Part shown: one piece after another, positions 33,938 through 42,964 of the stretch
How positions within the stretch are numbered: the first letter of the stretch is position 1
Layout: each line of letters opens with the position of its first letter
Assembly: GCA_018613035.1 (NCBI GenBank)
Contig: JAGGRA010000010.1
Coordinates: forward strand, 1-64,000
Source: Pseudomonas sp. ISL-84
Lineage (GTDB): Bacteria > Bacillota > Bacilli > Bacillales > Cytobacillaceae
DNA length: 64,000 nucleotides
Reading direction: 5' to 3'
The notes under the pieces: generated by a model
What the model was told of the DNA's origin: nothing
The model's input: the letters and a program-made list of their open reading frames with translations, nothing else
Databases searched by the model: none
Made by a program: the position numbers and the translations under genes

Positions 33938-34234
33938 ATGCTTAGTAATTTTTACGGCACCAATCATAATAAAGATTGGAATGCGTCGGTAATTTGTGAG
34001 GAGAAGGAAAAGAAAAAGGTGAAAAATGCAGCTTGCAGCTGTAATAATATCGTAAATGACACAGCACGCGAGGTAGCAATTGGAAAGTGCGGAGTGGCAG
34101 CAGGGGAATTTGCAAGTGTCGCTATAGTTGGTAAAGATGGCGCTGCAGCGGCTGGAGAAAATCCAAACGCAGCAAATGTAGGAGAAGATGGAACCGCTAA
34201 AACTGACGGTGTTCTAGGTGATCAGTCATCTTAG
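33938..34234 (+). CDS. Gly/Ala-repeat small protein 3
   Basis: A 98-residue paralogue starting MLSNFYGTNHNKDWNASVIC, so it shares the head of protein 1 and the repeats of protein 2 (REVAIGKCGVAAGEFA, SVAIVGKDGAAAAGENP, NAANVGEDGTAKT). A Lys/Glu-rich linker and a CSCN motif join head and repeats. GGATGGTG precedes the ATG. It reads as a recombinant or the ancestral full form of the set. Function unknown; a surface or coat filament subunit is one possibility. Confidence 0.7.
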   Translation: MLSNFYGTNHNKDWNASVICEEKEKKKVKNAACSCNNIVNDTAREVAIGKCGVAAGEFASVAIVGKDGAAAAGENPNAANVGEDGTAKTDGVLGDQSS

Positions 34235-34330
34235 GGTGAATAAAGCCACCAGACATATCTATCAATAAGTTTAAACAGGACAAGGGATTAGCAGAATGCC
34301 TCTTCTATTGTGATACCATCTTTACAATTT

Positions 34331-34368
34331 GAAAGGGAGGGGCTTAGCCTTCCCTTTTTATATTTTTT
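34331..34368 (+). terminator. Terminator after repeat protein 3
   Basis: AAAGGGAGGGGC / GCCTTCCCTTT with a T-rich tail. Confidence 0.75.
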
Positions 34369-34403
34369 GGCATTTATCGTTTTTTAAAAACGCTGCTGAA
34401 CTA

Positions 34404-35666
34404 TTATGGCAAGAAGCTTTCCTCCGTTTTGTCCATTTTCAAAGACTCCTGAGTTTCGCTATTCCCTGAACTTTTTATTGCAAAGTATAAAAGCATGCAG
34501 TGGTCAAATCGTGAAATATCCAATTTCGTGAGTTCATTGATTTTTTCCATACGGTATACCAGGGAGTTTCGGTGGAGAAACAAGATCCGTGCCGTTTCGC
34601 TCATGTTCATGTTGCAGCTGCAATAAGCCATAAAAGTTTGCGCAAGTGTCGGGTAATTCACATGATTGATAAAATCATGCAGTTTTTCCTTTAGCGTGTC
34701 TTTTACATACTGATTTAATCCATTTCCTGCAAGCTCAAAAATGATATTCCAATCATTATAATGGAATACCCTTGGAGATTTGCTGATTTTTTTTCCGGCT
34801 GTTAATGCTTTTAAGGCAGCTTGATAGGAATCCTTTATTCCGTGTATTCCATTATTGGCACTTCCAATCGAAATACTTGCGGAGCAGCTATTTTCCGTCT
34901 TTAAATATTGTAACAGCCTATGAATCTTGTGGTCCATCCTTTTCATGAAGAGCTCATGCGCTTCTTCCTTATCGATTGCTTTAATTAAGATAAATTGATC
35001 TAGTGTTAAGGGGGATAGGATATCTTCCGGATTATCAATTAAATAGTATTGCAGTATTTCGGAAATGTTATTTTGCAGGAAGTGCCATGAATATTTATCT
35101 GGCATTTGGACCTCCATTTCCAATGAATGACTGGATTCTATTTCAAAATTTATTTCTATTAAAAAGCAGATCCTGCTATGAGAAGAATCAAGATGGTATC
35201 CGAGCATTTTTGCATATCTTACACAGTATTCCAAATCCTCGGGTTTCTGGGAGTTTAGTAGGTAACGAAACAGGTTGTCAAGCGTCTTTGATTCAAGCGC
35301 ACTCATTTCCTTCTTCAGGTATTCGTGGCACATTAATTCTACATGGCTTTTCACGAGCTGCGCATATTTTTGAACTTCCGCAGGCTTTCCGACAATCCCA
35401 AGGACTCCAATTGGTTCGTGGTTAATAATGATAGGAGAAGCAACTCCAGGCAAAACATTATGTAGACTTTTTACCTCATCTAACTCATAGGAAATGGTTT
35501 TCTTCCGTTTTACTACTTCGAGGGAGGCCGGATGAAAACTCCCTAATCGGCTGATATCACTTGAACCAATAATAAAGCCTTTATTGTCACTGATACTGAT
35601 TGGGTATTCGATAATTTTTGAGGTATTCTCAACAATTAATTGAGAAATATCTTTTAAAAAGCCCAA
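34404..35666 (-). CDS. CdaR/PucR-type regulator 1
   Basis: A 420-residue regulator. Residues 1-130 are a sugar-diacid-recognition-type sensor (IIEYPISISDNKGFIIGSSD, then VLPGVASPIIINHEPIGVLG). The C-terminal 60 residues are the PucR helix-turn-helix (MNMSETARILFLHRNSLVYR). It is divergent from the FAD oxidase at 35859 and about 30% or more similar by eye to regulator 2 at 37095, which also faces this oxidase gene. CdaR-type proteins usually activate catabolic genes on binding a carboxylate effector. Confidence 0.88.
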   Translation of the reverse strand: MGFLKDISQLIVENTSKIIEYPISISDNKGFIIGSSDISRLGSFHPASLEVVKRKKTISYELDEVKSLHNVLPGVASPIIINHEPIGVLGIVGKPAEVQKYAQLVKSHVELMCHEYLKKEMSALESKTLDNLFRYLLNSQKPEDLEYCVRYAKMLGYHLDSSHSRICFLIEINFEIESSHSLEMEVQMPDKYSWHFLQNNISEILQYYLIDNPEDILSPLTLDQFILIKAIDKEEAHELFMKRMDHKIHRLLQYLKTENSCSASISIGSANNGIHGIKDSYQAALKALTAGKKISKSPRVFHYNDWNIIFELAGNGLNQYVKDTLKEKLHDFINHVNYPTLAQTFMAYCSCNMNMSETARILFLHRNSLVYRMEKINELTKLDISRFDHCMLLYFAIKSSGNSETQESLKMDKTEESFLP

Positions 35667-35858
35667 AATGATAACCCCTTTACCCGATATTTTATTGATT
35701 ATTAATAGTTTCTCCCTGAAGTGTAAAATCCCTTGTTAAAATAAACAATTAAAAATTTTCAAAATATTCTTTTTCTGTGTAAAATGCACATAGCATCCCG
35801 GCATTCAAATGAGTAACATTATGAATATAGAAACCAACATAGGAAGGAAGGGAAGCAA

Positions 35859-37025
35859 ATGTCAATCCAGGCAGATATTATCATTATTGGCGGCGGAGTC
35901 ATTGGTTCGAGTATTGCTTATCATTTATTAAAAGATGGGTTTACAGGCAAGATTATTGTTTTTGAAAAAGACGGGCTGTACGAATTTGCTTCTACTCCAA
36001 GAAGTGCCGGGGGATTCAGGCAGCTATATACAACCGTCGTCAATATGCAGCTAAGTAAATACAGCCTGCAAATATATAAAAATTTTTCCCAGGATATGGA
36101 AATCGATGGTGAAGCCGTTGAGATCGACTTTAAGCAAAGAGGGTACCTGTTTTTAGCTACTGAAGAAATGATGCCCCGCTTTGAAAAACATTTAATGCTT
36201 CAGAATGAAAACGGGATTAATTCTCAGCTTTTAGAAGGCGAGAAACTGTTAAGCATCATACCCGAGTTGAATATTGGCGATCTTGCAGGAGGGTTATTCT
36301 GCAGTGAAAGCGGATACTTAGATCCTTACTCTGTTATGCTGGGGTATGTGAAGAATGCTAAAAAACTTGGAGCGGAGTATATATATGATGAAGTGGAAAG
36401 CCTTATGACAGAGCAGGATCAAGTAAAGGGAATCAGGCTTTTGAATGGACGGGAATATCATGCTCCTGTTGTGGTGAATTGTGCTGGTGCCTGGGCCTCT
36501 ATATTGGGGGGAAAAGCAGGTTTGCCGCTTCCTGTTGTACCACTCCCAAGACAAATCTTTCAATTTGATATAAAGAAACCTTTAGAAAATTATCTTCCAT
36601 TAACAATGGATCCGACAGGGGTCTATTTCCGCCATGAAGGTGAAAAATTCATATCAGGATATGCAGAAGAAATTGAGCCTGGAATTAATTTTAAATGGCG
36701 AAGATCAGCTTTTGAAGAACATATTTGGCCAGTGCTTGCCAATCGGATTAAAAACTTCGAACATGCGAAAATCGAAAGAGGCTGGTCAGGTTTGTATGAT
36801 TTCAACACAAAAGATCATAATGCGATCCTGGGAGAATATCCAACCATGAAGGGCTATTATGTAGCTTTTGGCTTCAGCGGCCATGGAATGCAGCAAGCCC
36901 CCGCTGTGGGCAAATGTCTATCTGAACTGATTCGGACCGGCAAATACGAAACGCTGGATTTAAGTCCATTAAGAGTGGAGCGTTTTGCTGAGAGGGACCT
37001 TATTATTGAAGATGCTATTTACTGA
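35859..37025 (+). CDS. FAD-dependent DAO-family oxidoreductase
   Basis: A 388-residue flavoprotein. DIIIIGGGVIGSSIAYHLLK at the N-terminus binds FAD, FASTPRSAGGFRQLY near residue 42 is the FAD loop, and GYYVAFGFSGHGMQQAPAVG near 334 is the C-terminal DAO segment (the SGHG type seen in sarcosine/dimethylglycine dehydrogenase-like enzymes). It oxidises a secondary or tertiary amine or an amino acid. GAAGGAAGGGAAG precedes ATG 35859. Flanked on both sides by CdaR-type regulators, which suggests tight substrate control. Confidence 0.86.
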   Translation: MSIQADIIIIGGGVIGSSIAYHLLKDGFTGKIIVFEKDGLYEFASTPRSAGGFRQLYTTVVNMQLSKYSLQIYKNFSQDMEIDGEAVEIDFKQRGYLFLATEEMMPRFEKHLMLQNENGINSQLLEGEKLLSIIPELNIGDLAGGLFCSESGYLDPYSVMLGYVKNAKKLGAEYIYDEVESLMTEQDQVKGIRLLNGREYHAPVVVNCAGAWASILGGKAGLPLPVVPLPRQIFQFDIKKPLENYLPLTMDPTGVYFRHEGEKFISGYAEEIEPGINFKWRRSAFEEHIWPVLANRIKNFEHAKIERGWSGLYDFNTKDHNAILGEYPTMKGYYVAFGFSGHGMQQAPAVGKCLSELIRTGKYETLDLSPLRVERFAERDLIIEDAIY

Positions 37026-37066
37026 AAAAAACACCTTCGTAAGGGGATGGGCTCTTAACGAAGGTG
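37025..37066 (-). terminator. Terminator of CdaR-type regulator 2
   Basis: CACCTTCGT / ACGAAGGTG stem; on the minus strand it is followed by seven T residues, which overlap the stop codon of the convergent FAD oxidase. Confidence 0.8.
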
Positions 37067-37094
37067 GCTCTTGAAGTAACAGAGGGTTTACCCT

Positions 37095-38285
37095 CTATGA
37101 TCTTATTTCCTCATAGCATTGGATGGCTGTAAACAGGAGCATGCAATGTTCGAAACTGCTTGTGTTCAAGGAAGTAATTTCACTTATTTTTTCAAGCCTG
37201 TAAATGATCGTATTTCGGTGGATAAACATATTCCTTGATGCTTCGCTTAAATTCATATTGTACTTGCAAAAGCCGAGAAAGGTAGAAGCTAAAACCTCAT
37301 AATTGTCCTGCTCTATTAAGGGCGATACCATTTTTAATAGTTTCTTCTTATAGTCTTGAGCAAGTTCCCTCGGCAAAAGACTTAACATCGCTTCCCGCTC
37401 ATTATATAAATGGATATTGGATTGGTCCTGAAATCCCAGCCCTATGCTCATGGCTTTCATGGCGTTTTGGTAGGAATCACAATATCCGCTTGGGCCATTT
37501 TGCACATCTCCCACACCCATTTTTGCTGAAACACTGTATTTAGCCTCCAGGAATGAATTGATTTTTGCCAGTTTCCCATCCAATTTTTCCAGTAAAGCAG
37601 GGAAAGACTGAGGAAAGGGCATGGATTTAAAAATAATGAACCGTTTAAAATCAAGAAAAGAAACAATATCATTACCATTATCCTGGAAGATTAACTTTAG
37701 GAAACTTAAAACCTCTCTTTGAAAATACTGAAAAGAAAGGTCATCGAAAAGGTTCCGTTCTCCCGATGCGGGATTGGCGATATCTATGATGATACACACC
37801 CGATCTGTCTGCATATCGAACTCCAGCCATTTTGAGTATTGAAATATATGCTCTTTTTCTTCCTGTGTTGATTCCTTATAGTGTATAAGCTGATGGACCA
37901 GCATTTCTGCCATTTTCTCTTTAAGTTCCGCCATTTCTTTTCGAAAGGCATCCTGGCACATCATCTCGACCTGATTTTTAACAAGCTGCACGTATTTTTC
38001 TACCTCTGTGGGATTTCCGACAATTCCCAGAACACCGATGACTTTGTTATTAAACTTTAAGGGAGCGGACACCCCAGGGAGGACTTTTTTATCCATTTCC
38101 TTCTTGCAATAGACCGTCGAGTTTTTTTGAATAACCTCAAGGGAAGGGCGATGGAAAATACCGATTCTGCTTTGATCGGTAGAGCCGATGATATACCCTT
38201 CATTATCCGTAATGCTAATCGGGTATTGTAAAATCTCACTGGTTTTTTCAACAATGTCTTGGGCGATATTTTCAAGGATTTTCAT
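37095..38285 (-). CDS. CdaR/PucR-type regulator 2
   Basis: A 396-residue paralogue of regulator 1: sensor (ILQYPISITDNEGYIIGSTD, VLPGVSAPLKFNNKVIGVLG) and C-terminal PucR HTH (MNLSEASRNMFIHRNTIIYR). ATG 38285 follows AAAGGAAAATCAAAA, so the first 12 residues of the longer frame are leader. Divergent from the Rieske oxygenase at 38771, which it probably activates, while regulator 1 is divergent from the FAD oxidase. Confidence 0.88.
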   Translation of the reverse strand: MKILENIAQDIVEKTSEILQYPISITDNEGYIIGSTDQSRIGIFHRPSLEVIQKNSTVYCKKEMDKKVLPGVSAPLKFNNKVIGVLGIVGNPTEVEKYVQLVKNQVEMMCQDAFRKEMAELKEKMAEMLVHQLIHYKESTQEEKEHIFQYSKWLEFDMQTDRVCIIIDIANPASGERNLFDDLSFQYFQREVLSFLKLIFQDNGNDIVSFLDFKRFIIFKSMPFPQSFPALLEKLDGKLAKINSFLEAKYSVSAKMGVGDVQNGPSGYCDSYQNAMKAMSIGLGFQDQSNIHLYNEREAMLSLLPRELAQDYKKKLLKMVSPLIEQDNYEVLASTFLGFCKYNMNLSEASRNMFIHRNTIIYRLEKISEITSLNTSSFEHCMLLFTAIQCYEEIRS

Positions 38286-38770
38286 TTTTGATTTTCCTTT
38301 CTTCTTGTGTTCAAGACCCATTAACGAATATGTAAATTATTTTTAGGATACCAAATGAGGTTCCAGTTCCTCTAATGATAATTTTAAAAATTCAAAAAAT
38401 TATAATGTGTAATCATAAGTTTACACCTTTTTTTTTGATTGTCTACTAACATCATGAAGATGTGATTCTTAGGGTGAAGAGGAAGAGGGCTTTCTGTAAT
38501 TCTTTATTATTCCAAAGGGAAAATAAGAAAAATATCCTTTTTGCAATTAAATGAATACCCAATCTATCATTAGAATATAGAGTAAAAAGAACTGAAGGCT
38601 TTTTTAAATCCGCAGTTCTTTAGATAAAAAAACTAAAAATTAATTTTGAAGAATCCTTAATTTTGTTTAATTTAAACATATTATTCAGAATATTTTTAAT
38701 TTAAAATTACTTTATCAACACTCATTATAGTGTTTATGTATATGGATTTTTAAATAGGGAGGGAATGTCT
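38286..38770. promoter_or_regulatory. Long AT-rich divergent spacer, 485 bp, with a hairpin
   Basis: No ORF. An inverted repeat AAGAACTG / CAGTTCTT with an 18-nt T-rich loop lies at about 38588-38621. Length and position between an activator and its probable target suggest binding sites, but I cannot point to a -24/-12 or -35/-10 promoter with confidence. Confidence 0.5.
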
Positions 38771-39862
38771 TTGAAGGAAGTGCGAGTCAGCAATACGTTA
38801 AGTGAAGCACATACATTGCCAGCATGGCTTTATACAGATCCAAAGGTTCTTGAAGCGGAGAAAAGAGAGATTTTTTGCAAGACATGGCAATATGTCGGGC
38901 ACTTGAGCCAGATTAGCAATCCAGGCGACTATTTTACAACAGAAGTGGCTGACCGTCCAATCATCATCAGCCGCGGTCAGGACGGAGATATTCGGGCGTT
39001 TTATAATGTTTGTTCTCATCGGGCATCAAAGCTTGCAGAGGGAGAGGGCAATAAGCCGGTTTTTACATGCCCTTATCATGCATGGACCTACCGGACAGAT
39101 GGGTCTTTGCTTAAAGCGCCGAATATGAAAGGCTGCGATCATTTTGACCATCAGGATTTTTGCTTAAAAACTATTAAACTTGAAATGATTCATTCCTTCA
39201 TATTTGTAAACCTGAATCCGGATGCAATTTCTATGAAGGTGCAGTATCCTGATCTTTTCCAGCATGTTGCAAAATATGACTTAGGAAGCCTAAAAAGGGT
39301 ACGCGTAAAAGAAACCATTTGCCAATCAAATTGGAAGATAGGGATCGATAATTATCTTGAGTGTGACCATTGTTCCATTGTACATAAGACACTAGTTTCC
39401 AAGCTTGACATGAAACAATATGAGATGTCCATGTACGATTATTACTCCTATCAAGGGACACCCTTAAAGGGAAAAAAGCTGGACTTCATGCTGGGACAAG
39501 GCGGAAGGTATTATTGGCTTTATCCAAATACATGGTTTTCATTCGATCCAGGGCCAGCCAATCTTTCTATTCACCAATCCATACCCATTGACCACAAGAC
39601 CACAAAGTATGTCTATACCACGTTTTTCCTGACCGATGAGATTACGGAAGAAGAACAAGAGCTTATGGCAATGGATGAGCTTGTTAGAAAAGAAGATCTC
39701 GATATTTGTGAAATGGTTCAAAAGGGTATAGAGACTGGCGCTTATTCACAAGGAAGATTTTCACTGACAGAAAATCTCGTTCATCATTTCCATTTACTTA
39801 TTCAAAGGGACCTTGAAAAGGTAATACGATTACCTCAGGACACAGTCACAGCCATTGATTAA
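38771..39862 (+). CDS. Rieske non-haem iron oxygenase alpha subunit (betaine/carnitine type)
   Basis: A 363-residue ring-hydroxylating-type oxygenase. Rieske ligands lie in CSHRASKL and CPYHAW (Cys-x-His, 16 residues, Cys-x2-His) near residues 82-103; the mononuclear iron site is in NYLECDHCSIVH near 192. The length and C-terminal segment fit the CntA/GbcA/stachydrine-demethylase branch that cleaves quaternary amines. TTG 38771 follows GGAGGG by 7 nt. No reductase gene is present nearby. Acts in the cytoplasm with NAD(P)H-derived electrons. Confidence 0.87.
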   Translation: MKEVRVSNTLSEAHTLPAWLYTDPKVLEAEKREIFCKTWQYVGHLSQISNPGDYFTTEVADRPIIISRGQDGDIRAFYNVCSHRASKLAEGEGNKPVFTCPYHAWTYRTDGSLLKAPNMKGCDHFDHQDFCLKTIKLEMIHSFIFVNLNPDAISMKVQYPDLFQHVAKYDLGSLKRVRVKETICQSNWKIGIDNYLECDHCSIVHKTLVSKLDMKQYEMSMYDYYSYQGTPLKGKKLDFMLGQGGRYYWLYPNTWFSFDPGPANLSIHQSIPIDHKTTKYVYTTFFLTDEITEEEQELMAMDELVRKEDLDICEMVQKGIETGAYSQGRFSLTENLVHHFHLLIQRDLEKVIRLPQDTVTAID

Positions 39863-39881
39863 AAACCTTTACACATTAAAT

Positions 39882-39895
39882 TGTAAGCGCTTACG
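39882..39895 (+). promoter_or_regulatory. Catabolite-responsive element (cre)
   Basis: TGTAAGCGCTTACG fits the CcpA consensus TGWAARCGYTWNCW except for the last base. It lies 40 nt upstream of the amino-acid permease start, so glucose repression of the transport/oxidase genes is likely. Confidence 0.72.
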
Positions 39896-39934
39896 GGTTG
39901 TATTCATTTTTAAATGGAAGGCAGGGTGAAATGA

Positions 39935-41353
39935 ATGGGTCAAACAAAATTAAAAAGGCAAATGAAAAGCCGCCATCTATTTATGATGTCCTTAGGCGGA
40001 ATTATTGGCACTGGATTATTTCTTGGTTCGGGGTATGCAATCGGTGAAGCTGGTCCAGCGGGTGCCATTCTAGCTTACCTTGTTGGCGGCTTGCTCATGT
40101 ATTTAGCAATGGTCTGTTTAGGAGAATTATCCGTTGTGATGCCTGTTTCAGGTTCCTTTCAGGCGCATGCAACCAAGTTCATAGGTCCCGCAACAGGCTT
40201 TGTCATCGGCTGGGTTTATTGGTTAAGCTGGGCTATGTATGTCGGGCTTGAGTTTGTTGCTGCAGGATTACTAATGAAGAGGTGGTTTCCGGATGTTCAA
40301 ACATGGATTTGGTGTGCAATCTTTATAGCCCTCCTGTTTTCGATAAATTCCCTTACAACAAAAGCCTTTGCTGAAACGGAGTATTGGTTTGCGGGAATTA
40401 AGGTTCTCACTGTTATCCTTTTCATCATTATCGGGTTAGGAGCTATTTTTGGAGGTATATCCATGGAAAACACACCTGCTCCTTATGTATCCAATTTCTT
40501 CGGTGACGGACTATTTCCTGCAGGGATTGTTGGTGTTTTCATTTCGATGATGTCCGTAATCTATGCGTTTCAAGGATCCGAAATTATGGGTGTGGCCGCT
40601 GGAGAAACGGAAGAACCGGAAAAGAATATCCCAAAAGCGATTCGCACCATCGTTTTCCGAATCCTGTTATTTTATGTTTTAGCCATCTTTGTTTTATCAG
40701 CAATTGTTCCTTGGCAGGAAGCGGGGGTTCTGGAGAGTCCGTTTGTAACTGTTTTTGATATGGTAGGTATTCCATACGCAGCCGATATTATGAACTTTGT
40801 CATTTTGACAGCGATCCTCTCTGTCGGCAACACTGGGCTTTATGCCTGTACGAGAATCATGTACTCTCTGTCTGAAACCGGAATGGCACCAAAAGTCTTT
40901 GGAAAGCTGAATAAACGCGGTGTTCCTTCATATGCCCTTTTAGTGACACTTGGCTTTGCTTTATTATCTCTTCTAACTAGTTATGTAGCAGCAGATACAT
41001 TATTTGTAGTTCTGCTCGCCGTCAGCGGCATTGGCGGAACACTTACATGGTTAGCAATCGCCGCTGCACAAATCGGATTCCGCAGACAATATACCAAAAA
41101 TGGCGGGAAAGTGGAGGATTTAAAATATAGAGTTCCGTTATATCCTTTTGTTCCGATTTTATGTATTGCTATGTGCGTGCTCATATTCGCAGTTATGGCT
41201 TTTGATCCGACGCAGAGATCATCGCTATATTGGGGCTTTGGCTTCATTGGCCTATGCTATGTCTATTATTACTTCATGTATACACGCAAGAACATCACCT
41301 TGCCTATTAATACTGAGAGTGCAGCAAACCCTGCTGTGGGTGATGAAATCTAA
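39935..41353 (+). CDS. APC-family amino acid permease
   Basis: A 472-residue, 12-helix amino-acid permease. Start SRHLFMMSLGGIIGTGLFLG is the hallmark helix-1 motif of the APC superfamily (AAT/GabP type), and EPEKNIPKAIRTIVFRILLF near residue 227 is the conserved loop. Probably H+-coupled uptake of an amino acid or amine. It is placed between the Rieske oxygenase and a flavin amine oxidase, with a cre site upstream. Confidence 0.92.
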   Translation: MGQTKLKRQMKSRHLFMMSLGGIIGTGLFLGSGYAIGEAGPAGAILAYLVGGLLMYLAMVCLGELSVVMPVSGSFQAHATKFIGPATGFVIGWVYWLSWAMYVGLEFVAAGLLMKRWFPDVQTWIWCAIFIALLFSINSLTTKAFAETEYWFAGIKVLTVILFIIIGLGAIFGGISMENTPAPYVSNFFGDGLFPAGIVGVFISMMSVIYAFQGSEIMGVAAGETEEPEKNIPKAIRTIVFRILLFYVLAIFVLSAIVPWQEAGVLESPFVTVFDMVGIPYAADIMNFVILTAILSVGNTGLYACTRIMYSLSETGMAPKVFGKLNKRGVPSYALLVTLGFALLSLLTSYVAADTLFVVLLAVSGIGGTLTWLAIAAAQIGFRRQYTKNGGKVEDLKYRVPLYPFVPILCIAMCVLIFAVMAFDPTQRSSLYWGFGFIGLCYVYYYFMYTRKNITLPINTESAANPAVGDEI

Positions 41354-41404
41354 CGGAAAGCGAGTGCCAGGAGAGGAAACCACCAGGCAAATTTAAAAGA
41401 GCAA

Positions 41405-41445
41405 AAAAACTGCAGTACACTTTACGGGTGCTGCAGTTTCTTTAA
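41405..41445 (+). terminator. Terminator of the permease gene
   Basis: AAACTGCAG / CTGCAGTTT stem followed by CTTTAAT; moderate T-tail. Confidence 0.7.
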
Positions 41446-41467
41446 TGAAACAGAAGGGGGACTTACA

Positions 41468-42790
41468 ATGGAGAATAAGCAAAATTATGATGTCATAATT
41501 GTGGGAGCCGGGTTTTCTGGATTGACAGCTGCGAGGGAATTAAGGCTGTTAGGCAATAAAGTATTAGTATTGGAGGCTCGTGACAGGATTGGAGGCCGGA
41601 CATGGGTGGATCGTCGTTTAGGAACAGAGCTCGAAATGGGAGGAACGTATGTACATTGGCATCAGCCGCATGTGTGGGCGGAAATTACCAGATACGGCCT
41701 TGAGCTTGCCTCCGGACCCAAAACCGAAAAAGTATATTGGATTGCTGATGGAAAAACTTATTCATCACCAGCAGCGGAGTTTAAAGATAGGCTAAGAAGT
41801 ACGGTTGAAAAACTAATGAGAGAAAGCAATAAACATATGCCTATGCCATTTGAACCTCTGAAAACTCAAAGTTTTCGTGAGTTGGACAACGTTTCTGCAG
41901 AACAATTTTTGCGGAATTTCGGTTTAACAAAAGAGGAATATGACGTTTTACATGGCTGGATTGCATCGGATTTCTGCGGTGATCCAGCTGAAGGGGCCGT
42001 AACGCAAATCTTTCGCTGGTGGGCCTTCTCACAAGGAAATTGGGATACCCATAGTGCAATGGTTTCGAGTTACCGTTTAAAACAGGGGACCCGGAAATTA
42101 ATAGAAGCAATTGCTGAAGACAGCGCTGCAGACATAAGGTTATCGACTATTGTTGGGCGGATTGAGCATGAAGAAGGGGCTGCAAAAGTTTTTACTGCAG
42201 AAGGGGAATGTTTTACTGCAAAGGCGGTAATGGTAACCGTACCCTTGACAACTCTTAATCATATTCATTTCGAGCCTCCGCTTTCTGCAGCCAAGCAGGA
42301 ATCTTCTAAGCTGGGACAAACATCAAAAGGTGTTAAAGTTTGGGCTAAAGTAAAAGGGGAATTAGAACCGTTCGATGCATTAGCACCTGGCAGCTACCCC
42401 TTAAATTCAGTGCATTTAGATCGATATGTTGATGGCGAAAGCATCCTGGTTGGTTTTGGGCCAATTGCGGAAAGACTGGATTCTAATGACAGGGCAGCCG
42501 TAGAAGACGCTTTGAAATGCTGGATTCCTGACATACAAGTCATTGAAAGCACAGGCCATGATTGGGTGAATGACGAGTTTTCAAAGGAAACGTGGCCTAT
42601 GCTGAAACCTCAGCAGTTAACCACCTATCAGAATGAGTGGAACACCCCTGAAGATTCGGTGTTTTTAGCAGGAACTACTTATGCAAATGGCTGGGCTGGC
42701 TTTATTGACGGCGCGATTGAAAACGGAATAACCGTAAGCAGGAACGTGCATCATTATTTATTGAAACATGATTATGTAAAGGCAGAATAA
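41468..42790 (+). CDS. Flavin monoamine oxidase family protein
   Basis: A 440-residue amine oxidase. DVIIVGAGFSGLTAARELRL then LEARDRIGGRTW is the FAD-binding core, GTYVHWHQPHVW near residue 60 lines the entrance, and VFLAGTTYANGWAGFIDGAI near 398 is the C-terminal motif of the MAO/polyamine oxidase group. The Cys of covalent human MAO is absent. It oxidises a primary amine to aldehyde and H2O2. AGAAGGGGGACTTACA precedes ATG 41468. Confidence 0.9.
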   Translation: MENKQNYDVIIVGAGFSGLTAARELRLLGNKVLVLEARDRIGGRTWVDRRLGTELEMGGTYVHWHQPHVWAEITRYGLELASGPKTEKVYWIADGKTYSSPAAEFKDRLRSTVEKLMRESNKHMPMPFEPLKTQSFRELDNVSAEQFLRNFGLTKEEYDVLHGWIASDFCGDPAEGAVTQIFRWWAFSQGNWDTHSAMVSSYRLKQGTRKLIEAIAEDSAADIRLSTIVGRIEHEEGAAKVFTAEGECFTAKAVMVTVPLTTLNHIHFEPPLSAAKQESSKLGQTSKGVKVWAKVKGELEPFDALAPGSYPLNSVHLDRYVDGESILVGFGPIAERLDSNDRAAVEDALKCWIPDIQVIESTGHDWVNDEFSKETWPMLKPQQLTTYQNEWNTPEDSVFLAGTTYANGWAGFIDGAIENGITVSRNVHHYLLKHDYVKAE

Positions 42791-42797
42791 CTAAAAG

Positions 42798-42846
42798 AAG
42801 GTGCCAGGTGAACCATCAAAAGCTTGATGGAACCTGGCACCTTTTT
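42798..42846. terminator. Bidirectional terminator between amine oxidase and MetS-like genes
   Basis: AAGGTGCCAGGTGAACCATCAA pairs with TTGATGG-AACCTGGCACCTTT; T-runs on both sides. Confidence 0.88.
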
Positions 42847-42856
42847 GGTTTGCATT

Positions 42857-42964
42857 TTACTTATCGTCGTAGTCTGTCGTTAAGGTTCTATACACCATAT
42901 AGGAGAAGCCTCCCCAGAATAAACCCAAGGTTAGGACCATCATAATTATTGAGGAAGCAGACAT
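42857..42964 (-). CDS. MetS-family small subunit of an NSS transporter
   Basis: A 35-residue single-helix peptide, MSASSIIMMVLTLGLFWGGF then SYMVYRTLTTDYDDK. I recognise the MetS-type pattern (MSxSxIIMMxxGxxxxWGG) of small partners of bacterial sodium-dependent methionine/alanine transporters (MetPS of Corynebacterium). GGAGGAATTATA precedes the ATG, which overlaps the stop of the transporter as TAATG, so translation is coupled. Short genes like this are often missed. Confidence 0.85.
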   Translation of the reverse strand: MSASSIIMMVLTLGLFWGGFSYMVYRTLTTDYDDK

